64,000 nt of DNA from Halomonas meridiana (lineage in GTDB: Bacteria > Pseudomonadota > Gammaproteobacteria > Pseudomonadales > Halomonadaceae): NCBI RefSeq assembly GCF_009846525.1, contig NZ_CP024621.1, positions 496,001-560,000 on the forward strand, given 5' to 3'. The notes under the pieces are model-generated. The model worked only from the letters and a program-made list of their open reading frames with translations, ran no database searches and was not told where the DNA came from. A program made the translations under genes and the position numbers. Below, piece by piece: positions 24,631 to 35,062 of this stretch; within the stretch, counting starts at the first letter, position 1; each line of letters opens with the position of its first letter.

Positions 24631-26142
24631 ATGGCTAACCAAGACGCGTCTTCTCTCGATAATGAAAATCACCTGATCGCCGAGCGCCGTGCCAAGCTGG
24701 CGGCCCGCCGTGAGCGGGCGGCCGAGCAGGGCAAGAGCGCTTTCCCGAACGATTTCCGCCGCGACAGCCTCACCGTCGAGCTGCACAACTTGCTGGGCGA
24801 GAAAGACAAAGCCGAGCTGGAAGCGTTGAACCACCCAGCGTCGGTGGCCGGTCGTGTGATGCGCAAACGCGGTCCTTTCATCGTGATTCAGGACGTGGCG
24901 GGCCAGATCCAGCTCTACGTGGATAAAAAGGGGCTGCCGGAAGACGTGCTGGAAGACATCAAGGGCTGGGACATCGGCGATATCGTCGCCGCTCGTGGCC
25001 CGGTGCACAAATCCGGCAAGGGCGATCTGTACGTCATGATGGTCGAGGCGCAGCTGCTGACCAAGAGTCTGCGTCCGCTGCCGGACAAGTTCCACGGCCT
25101 GACCGATCAAGAAGCCCGCTATCGCCAGCGCTACGTGGATCTGATCATGAACCCGCAGTCGCGTAAGGTCTTCGAGACCCGCGCAGCGGTGATCAGCTCT
25201 ATGCGCCGTTTCTTCGAAGCCCGTGGCTTCATGGAAGTGGAAACGCCGATGCTGCAGCCGATTCCCGGCGGTGCGGCGGCGCGTCCGTTCATCACTCACC
25301 ACAATGCGCTGGATATCGATATGTACCTGCGTATTGCCCCGGAGCTTTACCTGAAGCGCCTGGTGGTGGGTGGTTTCGAGAAAGTGTTCGAGATCAACCG
25401 CAACTTCCGTAACGAAGGCTTGTCCACGCGGCACAACCCCGAGTTCACCATGGTGGAGTTCTACTGGGCCTACGCCGATTACCGCGACCTTCTGGACATG
25501 ACCGAAGCCATGCTGCGCACCGCGGCGCAGGAAGTGCTGGGCACTACTACGATCACGTACCAAGGGGCCAGCTACGATTTCGGCCAGCCCTTCAAGCGTC
25601 TCACCCTGCGCCAAGCGATTCTGGATCACGGCGACGGCATCACCGACGCCGAGCTGGACACCCTGGATGCTGCCCGTGCTGCGGCAGAAAAGCTCGGTAT
25701 CAAGGTCAAAGAGAGCTGGGGGCTAGGTAAAGTCCAAACCGAGATTTTTGAAGAAGTGGCGGAACACAAGCTGGACCAGCCGACGTTCATCACCGAATAC
25801 CCGGCCGAAGTCAGCCCGCTGGCGCGTCGTAACGATGCGGACCCCTTCGTCACGGATCGCTTCGAGTTCTTCGTCGGTGGCCGCGAGATCGCCAACGGTT
25901 TCTCGGAGCTGAACGACGCCGAAGACCAAGCAGAGCGTTTCCGCGAACAGGCGGCCGAAAAAGACGCCGGTGACCTGGAAGCCATGTACTATGACGCCGA
26001 CTACGTGCGCGCCTTGGAGTACGGCATGCCGCCGACGGCGGGCGAGGGCATCGGCATTGACCGCTTGGTGATGCTGTTTACCGACAGCCCCTCCATTCGA
26101 GATGTGCTGCTATTCCCGGCCATGCGCCCCGAGGTGGGTTAA
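24631..26142 (+). CDS. lysS: Lysyl-tRNA synthetase, class II
   Basis: Charges tRNA-Lys. 503 residues. The N-terminal OB-fold anticodon domain ([20 protein letters not shown]) is followed by the class II core: motif 1 around [20 protein letters not shown], motif 2 [20 protein letters not shown], and motif 3 [13 protein letters not shown]. The C-terminus [11 protein letters not shown] is typical. ATG 24631 lies 34 bases after prfB, forming the conserved prfB-lysS operon. Confidence 0.97.
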   Translation: MANQDASSLDNENHLIAERRAKLAARRERAAEQGKSAFPNDFRRDSLTVELHNLLGEKDKAELEALNHPASVAGRVMRKRGPFIVIQDVAGQIQLYVDKKGLPEDVLEDIKGWDIGDIVAARGPVHKSGKGDLYVMMVEAQLLTKSLRPLPDKFHGLTDQEARYRQRYVDLIMNPQSRKVFETRAAVISSMRRFFEARGFMEVETPMLQPIPGGAAARPFITHHNALDIDMYLRIAPELYLKRLVVGGFEKVFEINRNFRNEGLSTRHNPEFTMVEFYWAYADYRDLLDMTEAMLRTAAQEVLGTTTITYQGASYDFGQPFKRLTLRQAILDHGDGITDAELDTLDAARAAAEKLGIKVKESWGLGKVQTEIFEEVAEHKLDQPTFITEYPAEVSPLARRNDADPFVTDRFEFFVGGREIANGFSELNDAEDQAERFREQAAEKDAGDLEAMYYDADYVRALEYGMPPTAGEGIGIDRLVMLFTDSPSIRDVLLFPAMRPEVG

Positions 26143-26171
26143 CGCTCAACCAGGCGGTAGCGGACGAAAAG

Positions 26172-26201
26172 TTGGTAAGGGCGCGATTTAGCGCCCATAA
26201 T
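26172..26201 (+). promoter_or_regulatory. Candidate promoter with inverted repeat, upstream of the small conserved gene
   Basis: TTGGTA (26172-26177), 18 bases, CATAAT (26196-26201). The spacer carries GGGCGC-GATTTA-GCGCCC (26179-26196), a perfect 6-bp inverted repeat. It could be an operator or a hairpin after lysS; no T tract follows. Confidence 0.4.
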
Positions 26202-26231
26202 GGTCAACGTTTCGACGGCGAGGAGAATCCC

Positions 26232-26618
26232 ATGAAACTGCTAAATCGCTCTGCCCTGAGCGTCAGGCCGACCCAGACCTTCGTGGACTGGATCAATGCG
26301 CTCGAACCCACCATGGGAGACGACGACCTGACCCTGGACGACGTCGAACGTGAAAGTACGGTATACCTGATCCCCGAGATGGATACCCCAGAGGCGTTGG
26401 AGACGTTCGTGCGTGAGCGTCACGTAGAAATCCTAGAGACCGAGCTACGCGCTTGGGAAGAGGATGAGCGTCAGTGGCCAGAAAAACTCGATTGGTCGCT
26501 GTTTCAGGACTTCCTGCGCGTGGAGCACAGCTACCTCGCCATCGACCTGGACGACGAAACGGCTCTGGAAATCTCGGATGTTGACGACGCACTGCTGCTC
26601 GACAACGAACAAGATTAG
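26232..26618 (+). CDS. Conserved hypothetical protein, acidic, VRPTQTFVDW type
   Basis: A 128-residue acidic protein starting MKLLNRSALSVRPTQTFVDW and rich in Asp/Glu, with no transmembrane segment or catalytic motif. Similar proteins occur in Pseudomonas and Halomonas (recollection, not searched). Features visible are STVYLIPEMDTPEALETFV and a middle WEEDERQWPEKLDWSLFQDF segment. GAGGAG precedes ATG 26232; the open frame starting at 26172 includes the promoter. It has its own terminator, so it is probably monocistronic. Function unknown. Confidence 0.75.
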   Translation: MKLLNRSALSVRPTQTFVDWINALEPTMGDDDLTLDDVERESTVYLIPEMDTPEALETFVRERHVEILETELRAWEEDERQWPEKLDWSLFQDFLRVEHSYLAIDLDDETALEISDVDDALLLDNEQD

Positions 26619-26649
26619 CGTGCTATTATTTTTAGCATGAGCGCACTGT

Positions 26650-26672
26650 AAAACCGGCTTCGGCCGGTTTTG
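26650..26672 (+). terminator. Rho-independent terminator
   Basis: AAAACCGGC-TTCG-GCCGGTTTT, a 9-bp stem with a UUCG loop, 32 bases after the small conserved gene. It uses the same tetraloop as the fadL terminator. Its symmetry allows bidirectional use. Confidence 0.88.
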
Positions 26673-26707
26673 CCGTTTCAGAGGGTGTTGTTCAGGAATT
26701 TATCACC

Positions 26708-28111
26708 ATGCGACTGTTTGAAACTCGCCCCGGCGACGATGGGCTGCCCGGGCCTGAGCGTTTGTTGGCCGTGCTGGCGCTAGTGACCGGCACGCTGATG
26801 GCGGTAGTCGATACCACCATGATCAATTTGGCCTTGCCGACCATCGCGGCGGACCTAGACGTCTCGGCATCCCGGGCGGTGTGGATCACCAATCTCTTTC
26901 AGGTCGTCTGTGCGGCCTTTTTGCTCGTGTTTGCCGGAATCAGCGAGTTGATCACTCGCCGACGGCTGTATCTGTTTGGCTTGGCCACTTTCGTGCTGGC
27001 GGCACTCGGTGCCGCGCTGTCGCGTAACCTCGAAACGCTGCTCGTTTTTCGTGCGCTGCAGGGCTTGGGCGCGGCGGCCACGCTCTCCATCGGGCCGTCG
27101 CTCTATCGCGCTATTTTTCCCTCTCGGCTGCTTGGCAGCGCGCTGGGGCTGAGCGCTCTGGTCGTGGCTGGCGGCTATGCCGCAGGCCCCACGCTCAGCG
27201 GTGTGATTCTCTCGTTCGTGGAGTGGCCGTGGCTGTTCGCGCTCAACCTGCCGCTGGGACTCTGCTCACTCTGGCTGGCGCGACGCGCACTGCCGAAAGA
27301 GACGCCGCGCCAAGGCAGCTTCGATACGCTGGGGGCGCTCTACTCGATGCTGATGCTGGCGAGCTTTTTTATCGCCATGGACGCCGTGGGACACGCCGCG
27401 CCGGTGTGGCAGAGCGGCGGCTGGGGGCTACTGTCAGTGGCAGCCTGCGTGCTGTTCGTGCGTCGCCAGCACCGGGCACCTTACCCGTTGCTGCCGCTCA
27501 GTGTGTTTGCCGAAAAGCGCTTTACGCTGGCGGTGTCGGCCTCCGGCTTGGCGTTTATCGGTCAGGGACTCACCTTTGTAGCGCTGTCGTTTTTCTACCA
27601 AGAACAGATGGGGTTTTCGCCTCTGGAGACGGCGTGGCTGTTCACGCCATGGCCGCTGGCGATCATGCTGGTGGGGCCCGTCGCAGGGCGCTTGGCGGAT
27701 CGCGTTAACCCCAGCCTGCTGTCGAGTACGGGACTGGTCCTGCTGATCGTCGGACTGGTGGCGCTGGCGCTGGTGGACGAGAGCACGGGAGTGGTGGGTA
27801 GCCTGTGGCGGACGGCACTCTGCGGGATCGGCTTTGGGCTTTTTCAGCCGCCGAATAACCGCGAAATGATGGGCAGCCTGCCGCCAGAGCGCAGCGCCAA
27901 CGTCTCTGGTGTGATGAGTACGACCCGTACGGTGGGGCAATCCTTCGGGGTGGCGCTCGTGGGGGCGGCGCTGGCGCTGGGAGCGCCGATACAGGTCACG
28001 CTGTGGCTGGGGGCAGGAACGACGCTGTTGGCGCTACTGGCGAGCCTGTCTCGGGTGTCGCTGGCCCAACGGGCGCTCATCGAGCGGCGGGCATCGTCTG
28101 TTGGGAAGTAA
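26708..28111 (+). CDS. MFS transporter, DHA2 (EmrB/QacA) drug:H+ antiporter family
   Basis: A 467-residue major facilitator with about 14 hydrophobic segments. Motif D1 appears as VDTTMINLALPTIA (about residues 36-49), motif A-like RRRLYLFGLATF follows TM2, and motif C-like GGYAAGPTLSGVI marks TM5, together indicating a multidrug-type antiporter. AGGA lies ten bases before ATG 26708. It has no adjacent membrane-fusion protein or regulator, so substrate and control are unknown. It sits between the terminator at 26650 and bolA. Confidence 0.88.
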   Translation: MRLFETRPGDDGLPGPERLLAVLALVTGTLMAVVDTTMINLALPTIAADLDVSASRAVWITNLFQVVCAAFLLVFAGISELITRRRLYLFGLATFVLAALGAALSRNLETLLVFRALQGLGAAATLSIGPSLYRAIFPSRLLGSALGLSALVVAGGYAAGPTLSGVILSFVEWPWLFALNLPLGLCSLWLARRALPKETPRQGSFDTLGALYSMLMLASFFIAMDAVGHAAPVWQSGGWGLLSVAACVLFVRRQHRAPYPLLPLSVFAEKRFTLAVSASGLAFIGQGLTFVALSFFYQEQMGFSPLETAWLFTPWPLAIMLVGPVAGRLADRVNPSLLSSTGLVLLIVGLVALALVDESTGVVGSLWRTALCGIGFGLFQPPNNREMMGSLPPERSANVSGVMSTTRTVGQSFGVALVGAALALGAPIQVTLWLGAGTTLLALLASLSRVSLAQRALIERRASSVGK

Positions 28112-28151
28112 GGGCGTACAATAGAGGCGTTGCTGACGGAAGGAGAGTCCC

Positions 28152-28460
28152 ATGGCGATACAGACACAAATTGAGCAAAAGTTGGCGTCGCTAACCCCAG
28201 ACGTGCTCCGAGTCGAGAACGAGAGCCACATGCATAACGTGCCGGCCAACTCGGAAACGCACTTCAAAGTCACCCTGGTAAGCGATAGCTTTGACGGCAT
28301 GATGCCGGTGAAGCGTCATCAGCAAATATACGCCCTGTTGGCCGACGAGCTTTCGGGCCCGGTTCACGCGCTGGCGTTACATCTCTATACGCCCCGTGAG
28401 TGGCAGGCGCGCGGCAGCGAGCGTCCCAACTCTCCCAACTGTCGTGGCGGCGGCCAGTGA
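28152..28460 (+). CDS. bolA: BolA family protein
   Basis: A 102-residue BolA protein, the family that pairs with monothiol glutaredoxins in Fe-S trafficking and influences morphology. VENESHMHNVPANSETHFKV and the DSFDGMMPVKRHQQIYALLADEL segment (read in parts) include the invariant His of the helix and the conserved RHQ(M/Q)(V/I)Y motif. GGAAGGAGAGTCCC precedes ATG 28152. It heads an overlapping bolA-holD-rimI chain. Confidence 0.92.
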   Translation: MAIQTQIEQKLASLTPDVLRVENESHMHNVPANSETHFKVTLVSDSFDGMMPVKRHQQIYALLADELSGPVHALALHLYTPREWQARGSERPNSPNCRGGGQ

Positions 28461-29251
28461 CCCCAGAAGCCACTCGTCGGCACTATCTGGATGCCATGGG
28501 CATTACGTCCTGGGCGTCCCGTTATCAGTTGCCCAACGCCCTGCCAACCGGCGCCTGTGAGTGGGAGGACGCACCGGCCAAAGCGGCCCCGCGCGAGCGC
28601 CTGCAGGCGTTGCTGGACGACGCCCCTGCGCCTCGCCCGCCGCGTCAAGCCGATGCCGAGCCAAACGCGCCGTCGGTGACGTCACCTTCAGCCGTCAAAG
28701 CGCTGTTAGGGCAAGCCGTGACGGCGCCTCAACCGGAAGCCGCCCCTGCGCCTGAACCGGCGGCCCCGCCCCGCGAGCGCGCCAAACCGCTGAACTTCAG
28801 TCTTTCCTGCGTCTGTCTTGGCGGGCGGTGGTTGAGTCTCTGTGAAGGCACGCTATCGGTGGTGGAACAACAGCTGCTGGCCAATATACTGCGTGCTGTG
28901 GACATCTGGCGCGGTGAGCTGCCGACGGTGACTCACTTCACCTGGCCACCCATGGCCACCGCTTTCGAGCCGGAAGAGCCCCTCGAAGAAGCCCAAGAGG
29001 GCGTGGCGGCGTTCATTGCCGGGGCAGCAAGTCGGCAAGGCTGGCAACTAGAGCAAGTGCTGTGGTGGGGCGCAGAGACGGCCTCGCCCGACTTGGCGCG
29101 CGTCATCGCACTTGATGAAGGGCAGAGCCAAACGCTCGCGCTACCGGTTTGGCAAGGCCCCTCGCTGGCAGCGCTCATCCAGAACGCTAGCGCCAAGCGC
29201 GCGCTATGGCCCCATTTGGTGGCATTAGGCAAGCAGTGGGGCAAGGTGTGA
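28457..29251 (+). CDS. holD: Putative DNA polymerase III psi subunit, HolD-like, with long linker
   Basis: 264 residues if translated from GTG 28457, which overlaps the bolA TGA as GTGA; the frame extends upstream into bolA but without reason. The N-terminus RRHYLDAMGITSW (7-19) matches the E. coli HolD start RRDWQLQQLGITQW, the peptide that contacts chi. The C-terminus SPDLARV.. and GPSLAALIQNASAKRALWPHL resembles the HolD tail SPALTDLRANPTARAALWQQI. Between them lies a Pro/Ala-rich linker (about 55-120) and an extra region, making it twice the E. coli length. Its position before rimI, as in E. coli holD-rimI, supports the call. Expected role: clamp-loader psi bridging gamma complex and chi-SSB. 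Confidence 0.72.
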   Translation: MTPEATRRHYLDAMGITSWASRYQLPNALPTGACEWEDAPAKAAPRERLQALLDDAPAPRPPRQADAEPNAPSVTSPSAVKALLGQAVTAPQPEAAPAPEPAAPPRERAKPLNFSLSCVCLGGRWLSLCEGTLSVVEQQLLANILRAVDIWRGELPTVTHFTWPPMATAFEPEEPLEEAQEGVAAFIAGAASRQGWQLEQVLWWGAETASPDLARVIALDEGQSQTLALPVWQGPSLAALIQNASAKRALWPHLVALGKQWGKV

Positions 29252-29694
29252 TTCGTCGGCTGAGCGCGGTCGACCGAGCGCTTTTGCTCGCGCTCGAAGC
29301 CCTCGCGCAAAGCGGCGCCAGTGGCCAGCAGCTAGAGGAGGCGCTGGCCGATGAGCAAGCTTGGGTCTTGGGAGATTGGCAGGGCGACGCGCTCGCAGGC
29401 TACGCCCTGGTCGCGAAACTACCGTTCGATGCCGAATTACAGGCCATTGGCGTGCGGCCTGATTGCCAGGGGCAAGGCATAGGGCGACGCTTGTTGGATG
29501 AGGTCATTGCCATGGCAACGGGCTGGCAAGCCGAGCGATTACTGCTGGAAGTACGCGCCGGAAACCAGCGAGCCCTTGCGCTCTATCGGCAGGTAGGTTT
29601 TCAGGAAGATGCTCGTCGGAAGGGCTACTACCCGGCCGCCAACGGCGCGACCGGGCGGGAAGATGCGCTACTGATGTCTCGAACGCTGGCTTAG
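29248..29694 (+). CDS. rimI: Ribosomal protein S18 alanine N-acetyltransferase RimI
   Basis: GNAT acetyltransferase for the N-terminal Ala of S18, 148 residues, identical in length to E. coli RimI. The acetyl-CoA loop is AIGVRPDCQGQGIGRRLLDEV (in parts, Q/RxxGxG/A), followed by LLLEVRAGNQRALALYRQVGF and RRKGYYP. The start is GTG 29248 overlapping the holD TGA (GTGTGA), since the ATG at 29206 lies deep in holD. Its stop overlaps the convergent zapB stop by TTAG. Confidence 0.92.
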   Translation: MIRRLSAVDRALLLALEALAQSGASGQQLEEALADEQAWVLGDWQGDALAGYALVAKLPFDAELQAIGVRPDCQGQGIGRRLLDEVIAMATGWQAERLLLEVRAGNQRALALYRQVGFQEDARRKGYYPAANGATGREDALLMSRTLA

Positions 29695-29885
29695 GACGCG
29701 CTGCTGTCGTCCATACCGTCGAACTTGCTGAGCACACCCTGCAAACGGCGCTCCCACTCTTCGCGCTCTTGTTTTAGCTGCGCATTTTCGTTGCGCAACT
29801 CTTCGTTTTCCAGCTTCATCATCTCCAACGCCTCGACGGTGTCGGTGACTTTCTGCTCCAACTGATTGAACAACTCAAGGCTCAT
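29691..29885 (-). CDS. zapB: Cell division protein ZapB
   Basis: Coiled-coil Z-ring accessory protein that links ZapA/FtsZ and MatP in E. coli. 64 residues: MSLELFNQLEQKVTDTVEAL, then continuous heptads (MMKLENEELRNENAQLKQER), ending RLQGVLSKFDGMDD. It aligns along its whole length with E. coli ZapB but is about 17 residues shorter in the coil. GGAGGTAGGC precedes ATG 29885, so the 16-codon extension to 29933 is rejected. Convergent with rimI. Confidence 0.88.
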   Translation of the reverse strand: MSLELFNQLEQKVTDTVEALEMMKLENEELRNENAQLKQEREEWERRLQGVLSKFDGMDDSSAS

Positions 29886-30000
29886 GCCTACCTCCAGTAA
29901 CGAACGACAGGCGGCTGCCTGTCGTCTTGCCATAAAATGGATCGCGATGTGTGACGTAATGGGGCGAGCGTAACGCCGCTGTTACTTGGCGGCAAGCGCT

Positions 30001-30621
30001 TTACGCGGGTAACCGTCGATAGAGCCTGGCCATGCTTTCACCTGCCTGGGTTTCACGATGGAGCTGCCAGTTGGCCGGTACCGTTGGCGTCAGGCTCTGT
30101 TCGGTTTCCAAGTAGATCATCGCCTCCTTGGCTAACCATCCGTGTGCTTCTAATGCGCTGCAGCAAGACGCGGCCCATCCCTGGTGGAAGGGCGGGTCGA
30201 GAAACACCACGTCCATCGGCTGTCCTGGCGACGCGACGAACGCTAGGGCATCGGCGGTGATGACCTTGCCCTGCGCGGCTTTCAAGGTGGTGAGATTCTC
30301 ACGAATATGCGACGCCACCTGGGCGTCACGCTCGACGAACGTGACCTCGGCGGCCCCCCGTGAGAGCGACTCGATGCCTAGCGCGCCGGTGCCTGCAAAC
30401 AGGTCCAGCACCTGCTTGCCGTAGAGGGCCTGGCCTAGCCAATTGAACAGCGTTTCGCGTACGCGGTCCGGCGTGGGACGCAGGCCCGGGCGGTCGAGTA
30501 CGGGTAGCTGACGGCGGCGAAAATCACCGCCGATGATGCGCAGCTTCCCCGGCGGTTTGGCTTGGCCGCGAGAGGATGTCGATGGGCGCGAGGAAGCGCG
30601 AGAAGGGCGTTGTCGTTTCAT
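30001..30621 (-). CDS. rsmD: 16S rRNA (guanine966-N2)-methyltransferase RsmD
   Basis: SAM-dependent methyltransferase modifying m2G966, 206 residues. A basic Ser/Arg-rich tail (1-25) precedes LRIIGGDFRRRQLPV and RPTPDRVRETLFNWL, the family signature. The SAM motif is VLDLFAGTGALGIESLSRGA and the catalytic motif is VFLDPPFHQG (DPPF). Divergent from ftsY, the conserved rsmD/ftsY arrangement of gammaproteobacteria. The intervening 30622-30710 has no promoter I can defend. Confidence 0.94.
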   Translation of the reverse strand: MKRQRPSRASSRPSTSSRGQAKPPGKLRIIGGDFRRRQLPVLDRPGLRPTPDRVRETLFNWLGQALYGKQVLDLFAGTGALGIESLSRGAAEVTFVERDAQVASHIRENLTTLKAAQGKVITADALAFVASPGQPMDVVFLDPPFHQGWAASCCSALEAHGWLAKEAMIYLETEQSLTPTVPANWQLHRETQAGESMARLYRRLPA

Positions 30622-30710
30622 ATCGCGATTGTAGCGGGCTACTTATCCAAAGTCTTGGTCTGCGGTGGTAGGATAATCCCAATGATCACCTATTTAGTCG
30701 GATGACACCT

Positions 30711-32155
<1,445 letters not shown>

Positions 32156-32159
<4 letters not shown>

Positions 32160-32824
32160 TTGCCTTTGAGCACGTGGGGAAGCGCTATGGAGGGCGCTTC
32201 GAGGCGCTGGCACACCTGAACTTTCGCGTCGCGAGAGGTGAAATGGTGTTTCTCACCGGCCACTCGGGAGCGGGAAAAAGTTCGCTGCTGCGCTTGATCA
32301 TGCGGCTGGAAAAACCCAGCCGGGGACGCGTCGTCGTGGCCGGGCACGACATCGCCCAACTCCACGCCAGCCAGGTGCCGTTCTACCGCCGTCAGATTGG
32401 CGTAGTGTTTCAGGATCATCAGCTGCTGTTTGATCGTAGCGTGTTTCACAACGTCTCGCTGCCGCTGGACATTCAGGGGGTGGAACCCCGCGAAGCGGCC
32501 CGGCGCGTGCGCGCCGCGCTGGACAAGGTTGGCCTGTTACACCGTGAAAAGGCCTTGCCCATCGAGCTGTCGGGCGGTGAGCAGCAGCGCGTGGGCATCG
32601 CCCGCGCCGTGGTTAACAAACCCGCACTGCTGCTGGCCGACGAACCCACCGGAAACCTCGACCCCCAGCTCTCTGCCGATATCATGGCGCTATTCGAAGA
32701 CTTTAACCGTATCGGCACCACGGTGATGATTGCGAGTCACGACTTGGCGCTGATCGCGCGCCTACGTCATCGAATTCTGCGCCTGCGTGATGGGCGTCTC
32801 GTCGCCGATGAGGGGGCCGTATGA
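32156..32824 (+). CDS. ftsE: Cell division ATP-binding protein FtsE
   Basis: ABC ATPase that, with FtsX, controls septal amidase activators. 222 residues. Walker [12 protein letters not shown] (about 38-48), Q-loop FQDHQLLFD, signature [14 protein letters not shown] and Walker [14 protein letters not shown] are all present, followed by the His-loop ASHD. ATG 32156 overlaps the ftsY stop, and its own TGA overlaps ftsX ATG (ATGA at both junctions), so stoichiometric translation is likely. Confidence 0.96.
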
Positions 32825-33873
32825 AGCGCTCGACCACCCCTCGCCAAAGCGGCGCTGCTCCGCGTCCGCGCGCCGCCCGCGCGCCCGTGAAGACCGCTAC
32901 GCCTACACCCGAGAAAACGCCCCGCAGCGGCGCTCGCTCTCAGCAAACGCGCGTTAGCAGTCGCCTGCGAGCGTGGGGCCGTCACCATCGCGCCATGGCG
33001 CTGGATAGCCTTTTTCGACTGGTGCGCTACCCGCTGGGCAACTTGCTGACCATGCTGGCGATTGCCATCGCCCTGGTGCTTCCCGCAGCCCTGTGGCTGA
33101 CGCTGGACAGCGCCAAGCTGCTGGACGCCGAGCTGGATGAAAGCGCATCGCTCACCGTGTACCTCGAGATGGGCGTCGACGCAGCGCAAGCGTCCCGAAT
33201 CGAAGAGGCGGTGAGCGCTGATGACGGCGTGGCCAAGACGCGCATGATTAGCCCTGAGCAAGGCATGGCGGATTTTCAGCAGTCGCTGGGTATCGACGAT
33301 ACCCTAGCAGGGCTCGAGGACAATCCGCTCCCCGCGAGCATCGTCATTTCCCCCCAAGATGTAGAGCCCGCTGCGATGGCCGAACTGGCCGAGCGATTGG
33401 AGGGGTTAGCTGGCATCGACGAAGTCCGCGTGGATTTAGCCTGGGTCGAGCGGCTGCGCCATTTGGCGGCACTCGGCCGCCGCGTTGCGCTGGCGCTGGG
33501 CGTGCTGTTCGGTTTCGGTGTGCTGCTGGTCGTTGGCAATACCATCCGCTTGGCGGTGGAGAGTCGGCGTCGAGAAATCGAAGTGGTGATGCTGATCGGC
33601 GCGACACACGCCTTCGTGCGTCGACCCTTCTTGTACAGCGGTGCCTGGTATGGCGCGGGGGGAGGGCTCCTGGCGCTGGGGCTGTTGGCCTTGGGCAACC
33701 ACTGGCTATCGTTGCCAGTGGCCGCGCTGGCGGCCAGCTACGGTGCCAGCTTCAGCTTGCCGCAGTTGGACGTGACAGGCTCTACAATTCTGCTATCTTG
33801 CAGTACACTACTTGGCTGGCTAGGCGCTTGGCTTGCCGTCACGCGTCATCTGTCCAGTATTCGCCCGCGCTGA
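32821..33873 (+). CDS. ftsX: Cell division protein FtsX
   Basis: Inner-membrane partner of FtsE, 350 residues. A long basic, Pro/Arg-rich cytoplasmic N-terminus (1-58) precedes TM1 (LLTMLAIAIALVLPAALWL), then a periplasmic loop of about 130 residues that in homologues binds EnvC-type activators, and three C-terminal TM segments (VALALGVLFGFGVLLVV; GGGLLALGLLALGN; ILLSCSTLLGWLGAWLAV). The RRREIEVVMLIGATHAFVRRPFL coupling segment (in parts) is characteristic. ATG 32821 overlaps the ftsE stop. Confidence 0.94.
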   Translation: MKRSTTPRQSGAAPRPRAARAPVKTATPTPEKTPRSGARSQQTRVSSRLRAWGRHHRAMALDSLFRLVRYPLGNLLTMLAIAIALVLPAALWLTLDSAKLLDAELDESASLTVYLEMGVDAAQASRIEEAVSADDGVAKTRMISPEQGMADFQQSLGIDDTLAGLEDNPLPASIVISPQDVEPAAMAELAERLEGLAGIDEVRVDLAWVERLRHLAALGRRVALALGVLFGFGVLLVVGNTIRLAVESRRREIEVVMLIGATHAFVRRPFLYSGAWYGAGGGLLALGLLALGNHWLSLPVAALAASYGASFSLPQLDVTGSTILLSCSTLLGWLGAWLAVTRHLSSIRPR

Positions 33874-34000
33874 GCCGACGCCTGCACCGCTGTCATCATA
33901 GAGTTACATGCAGCGTCTAGACTCGATACCCTGTGTCATGCGGGCAACCACGGGGAATATCTACCCCCGTTGGTCGATGCAGTGTTGGCATCGGTCATTT

Positions 34001-34027
34001 GAACCTTAGGCTTCGACTAAGGTCTTA
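34001..34027 (+). promoter_or_regulatory. Candidate sigma-E/AlgU-type promoter of rpoH
   Basis: GAACCT (34001-34006), 16 bases, TCTTA (34023-34027), close to the GAACTT-N16/17-TCTGA pattern of extracytoplasmic sigma-E. It lies 87 bases upstream of rpoH. rpoH is a known sigma-E target in E. coli and P. aeruginosa. A 7-bp inverted repeat ACCTTAG/CTAAGGT (34003-34023) overlaps it. The rest of the 240-base leader (33874-34113) shows no confident sigma-70 site. Confidence 0.45.
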
Positions 34028-34113
34028 AGCGTTAATGCAAGACGTTTGGCAGCACGTATTCACGTCACGCCAGCACGTCAACCACGATAGGTTTTAAGGG
34101 AGACCACCTGCAC

Positions 34114-34983
34114 ATGAGCACTAGTCTTCTACCGGTGGGACAGCTTTCGCCAGGTAACGACCTGGGAGGCTATATTCAAGCGGTGAATGGCATCGCTGTG
34201 CTGAGCGTCGAGGAAGAGCGCGAGCTAGCGTTCCGCCTCTACGATGAGGGCGATTTGGAGGCAGCGCGCCGGTTGGTGCTGTCGCACCTGCGGTTTGTGG
34301 TGCACATTGCCCGCAGCTACTCAGGCTACGGCCTGCCGCAAGCGGACTTGATCCAAGAAGGCAACGTAGGCTTGATGAAAGCCGTGAAGCGCTTCGACCC
34401 GAATCAAGGGGTGCGCTTGGTGTCGTTCGCCGTGCATTGGATCAAAGCCGAGATTCATGAGTTCGTGCTGCGTAACTGGCGTATCGTCAAAATCGCCACC
34501 ACCAAGGCGCAGCGTAAGCTGTTCTTCAACCTGCGCAGCGCGAAAAAGCGTTTGGCATGGCTGAACAACGACGAGGTCGATGCGATTGCCAAAGACCTCG
34601 ACGTGAAGCCGGAAGTCGTGCGCGATATGGAAGGCCGCCTCTCGGCATTCGATGCCGGGTACGATGCGTCGCCCAGCGACGACGAAGAGAGCACGTACCA
34701 AGCGCCAGCGTACTTCCTCGACGATGCCTCCGCCGACCCGGCAACGCAGCTCGAAGATAGTGACTTCGAAGAGGACTCCACGCGCCGTCTTCAATTGGCG
34801 CTCAAAGGGCTGGATGAGCGCTCGCGGGATATTCTGCAGCGCCGCTGGCTCACCGACGATAAAGCCACGCTGCACGATTTGGCCGATGTGTACGGCGTTA
34901 GCGCCGAGCGTATTCGCCAGCTCGAAAAGAACGCCATGAAGAAGCTTCGCCAGAAAATGGGCGACGCGGTGATCGCAGCGTAA
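34114..34983 (+). CDS. rpoH: RNA polymerase heat-shock sigma factor RpoH (sigma-32)
   Basis: 289-residue sigma-70-family factor for heat-shock genes. Region 2 reads [36 protein letters not shown] (in parts). The RpoH box QRKLFFNLR distinguishes it from other sigmas. Region 4.2 is [34 protein letters not shown] lies eleven bases before ATG 34114. It follows ftsYEX, the conserved gammaproteobacterial order, but has its own leader and terminator. Confidence 0.97.
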   Translation: MSTSLLPVGQLSPGNDLGGYIQAVNGIAVLSVEEERELAFRLYDEGDLEAARRLVLSHLRFVVHIARSYSGYGLPQADLIQEGNVGLMKAVKRFDPNQGVRLVSFAVHWIKAEIHEFVLRNWRIVKIATTKAQRKLFFNLRSAKKRLAWLNNDEVDAIAKDLDVKPEVVRDMEGRLSAFDAGYDASPSDDEESTYQAPAYFLDDASADPATQLEDSDFEEDSTRRLQLALKGLDERSRDILQRRWLTDDKATLHDLADVYGVSAERIRQLEKNAMKKLRQKMGDAVIAA

Positions 34984-35002
34984 CGCTGAGTCGTCACGAT
35001 AA

Positions 35003-35040
35003 AAAACGCCCCGACGGTTCGCACCGCCGGGGCGTTTTCG
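35003..35040 (+). terminator. Rho-independent terminator of rpoH
   Basis: AAAACGCCCC (35003-35012) pairs with GGGGCGTTTT (35029-35038), and the inner CGGT/ACCG extends the stem past one mismatch to a TCGC loop. It is symmetrical with A and T tracts on both sides, so it may also end minus-strand transcripts from slmA. Confidence 0.9.
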
Positions 35041-35062
35041 TTTGCCTCGTTCGTCTGTCACG

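Noticed and set aside
24565..25629. A 354-codon open frame opposite lysS
   Set aside because: Shadow of lysS; no start signal or known domain.
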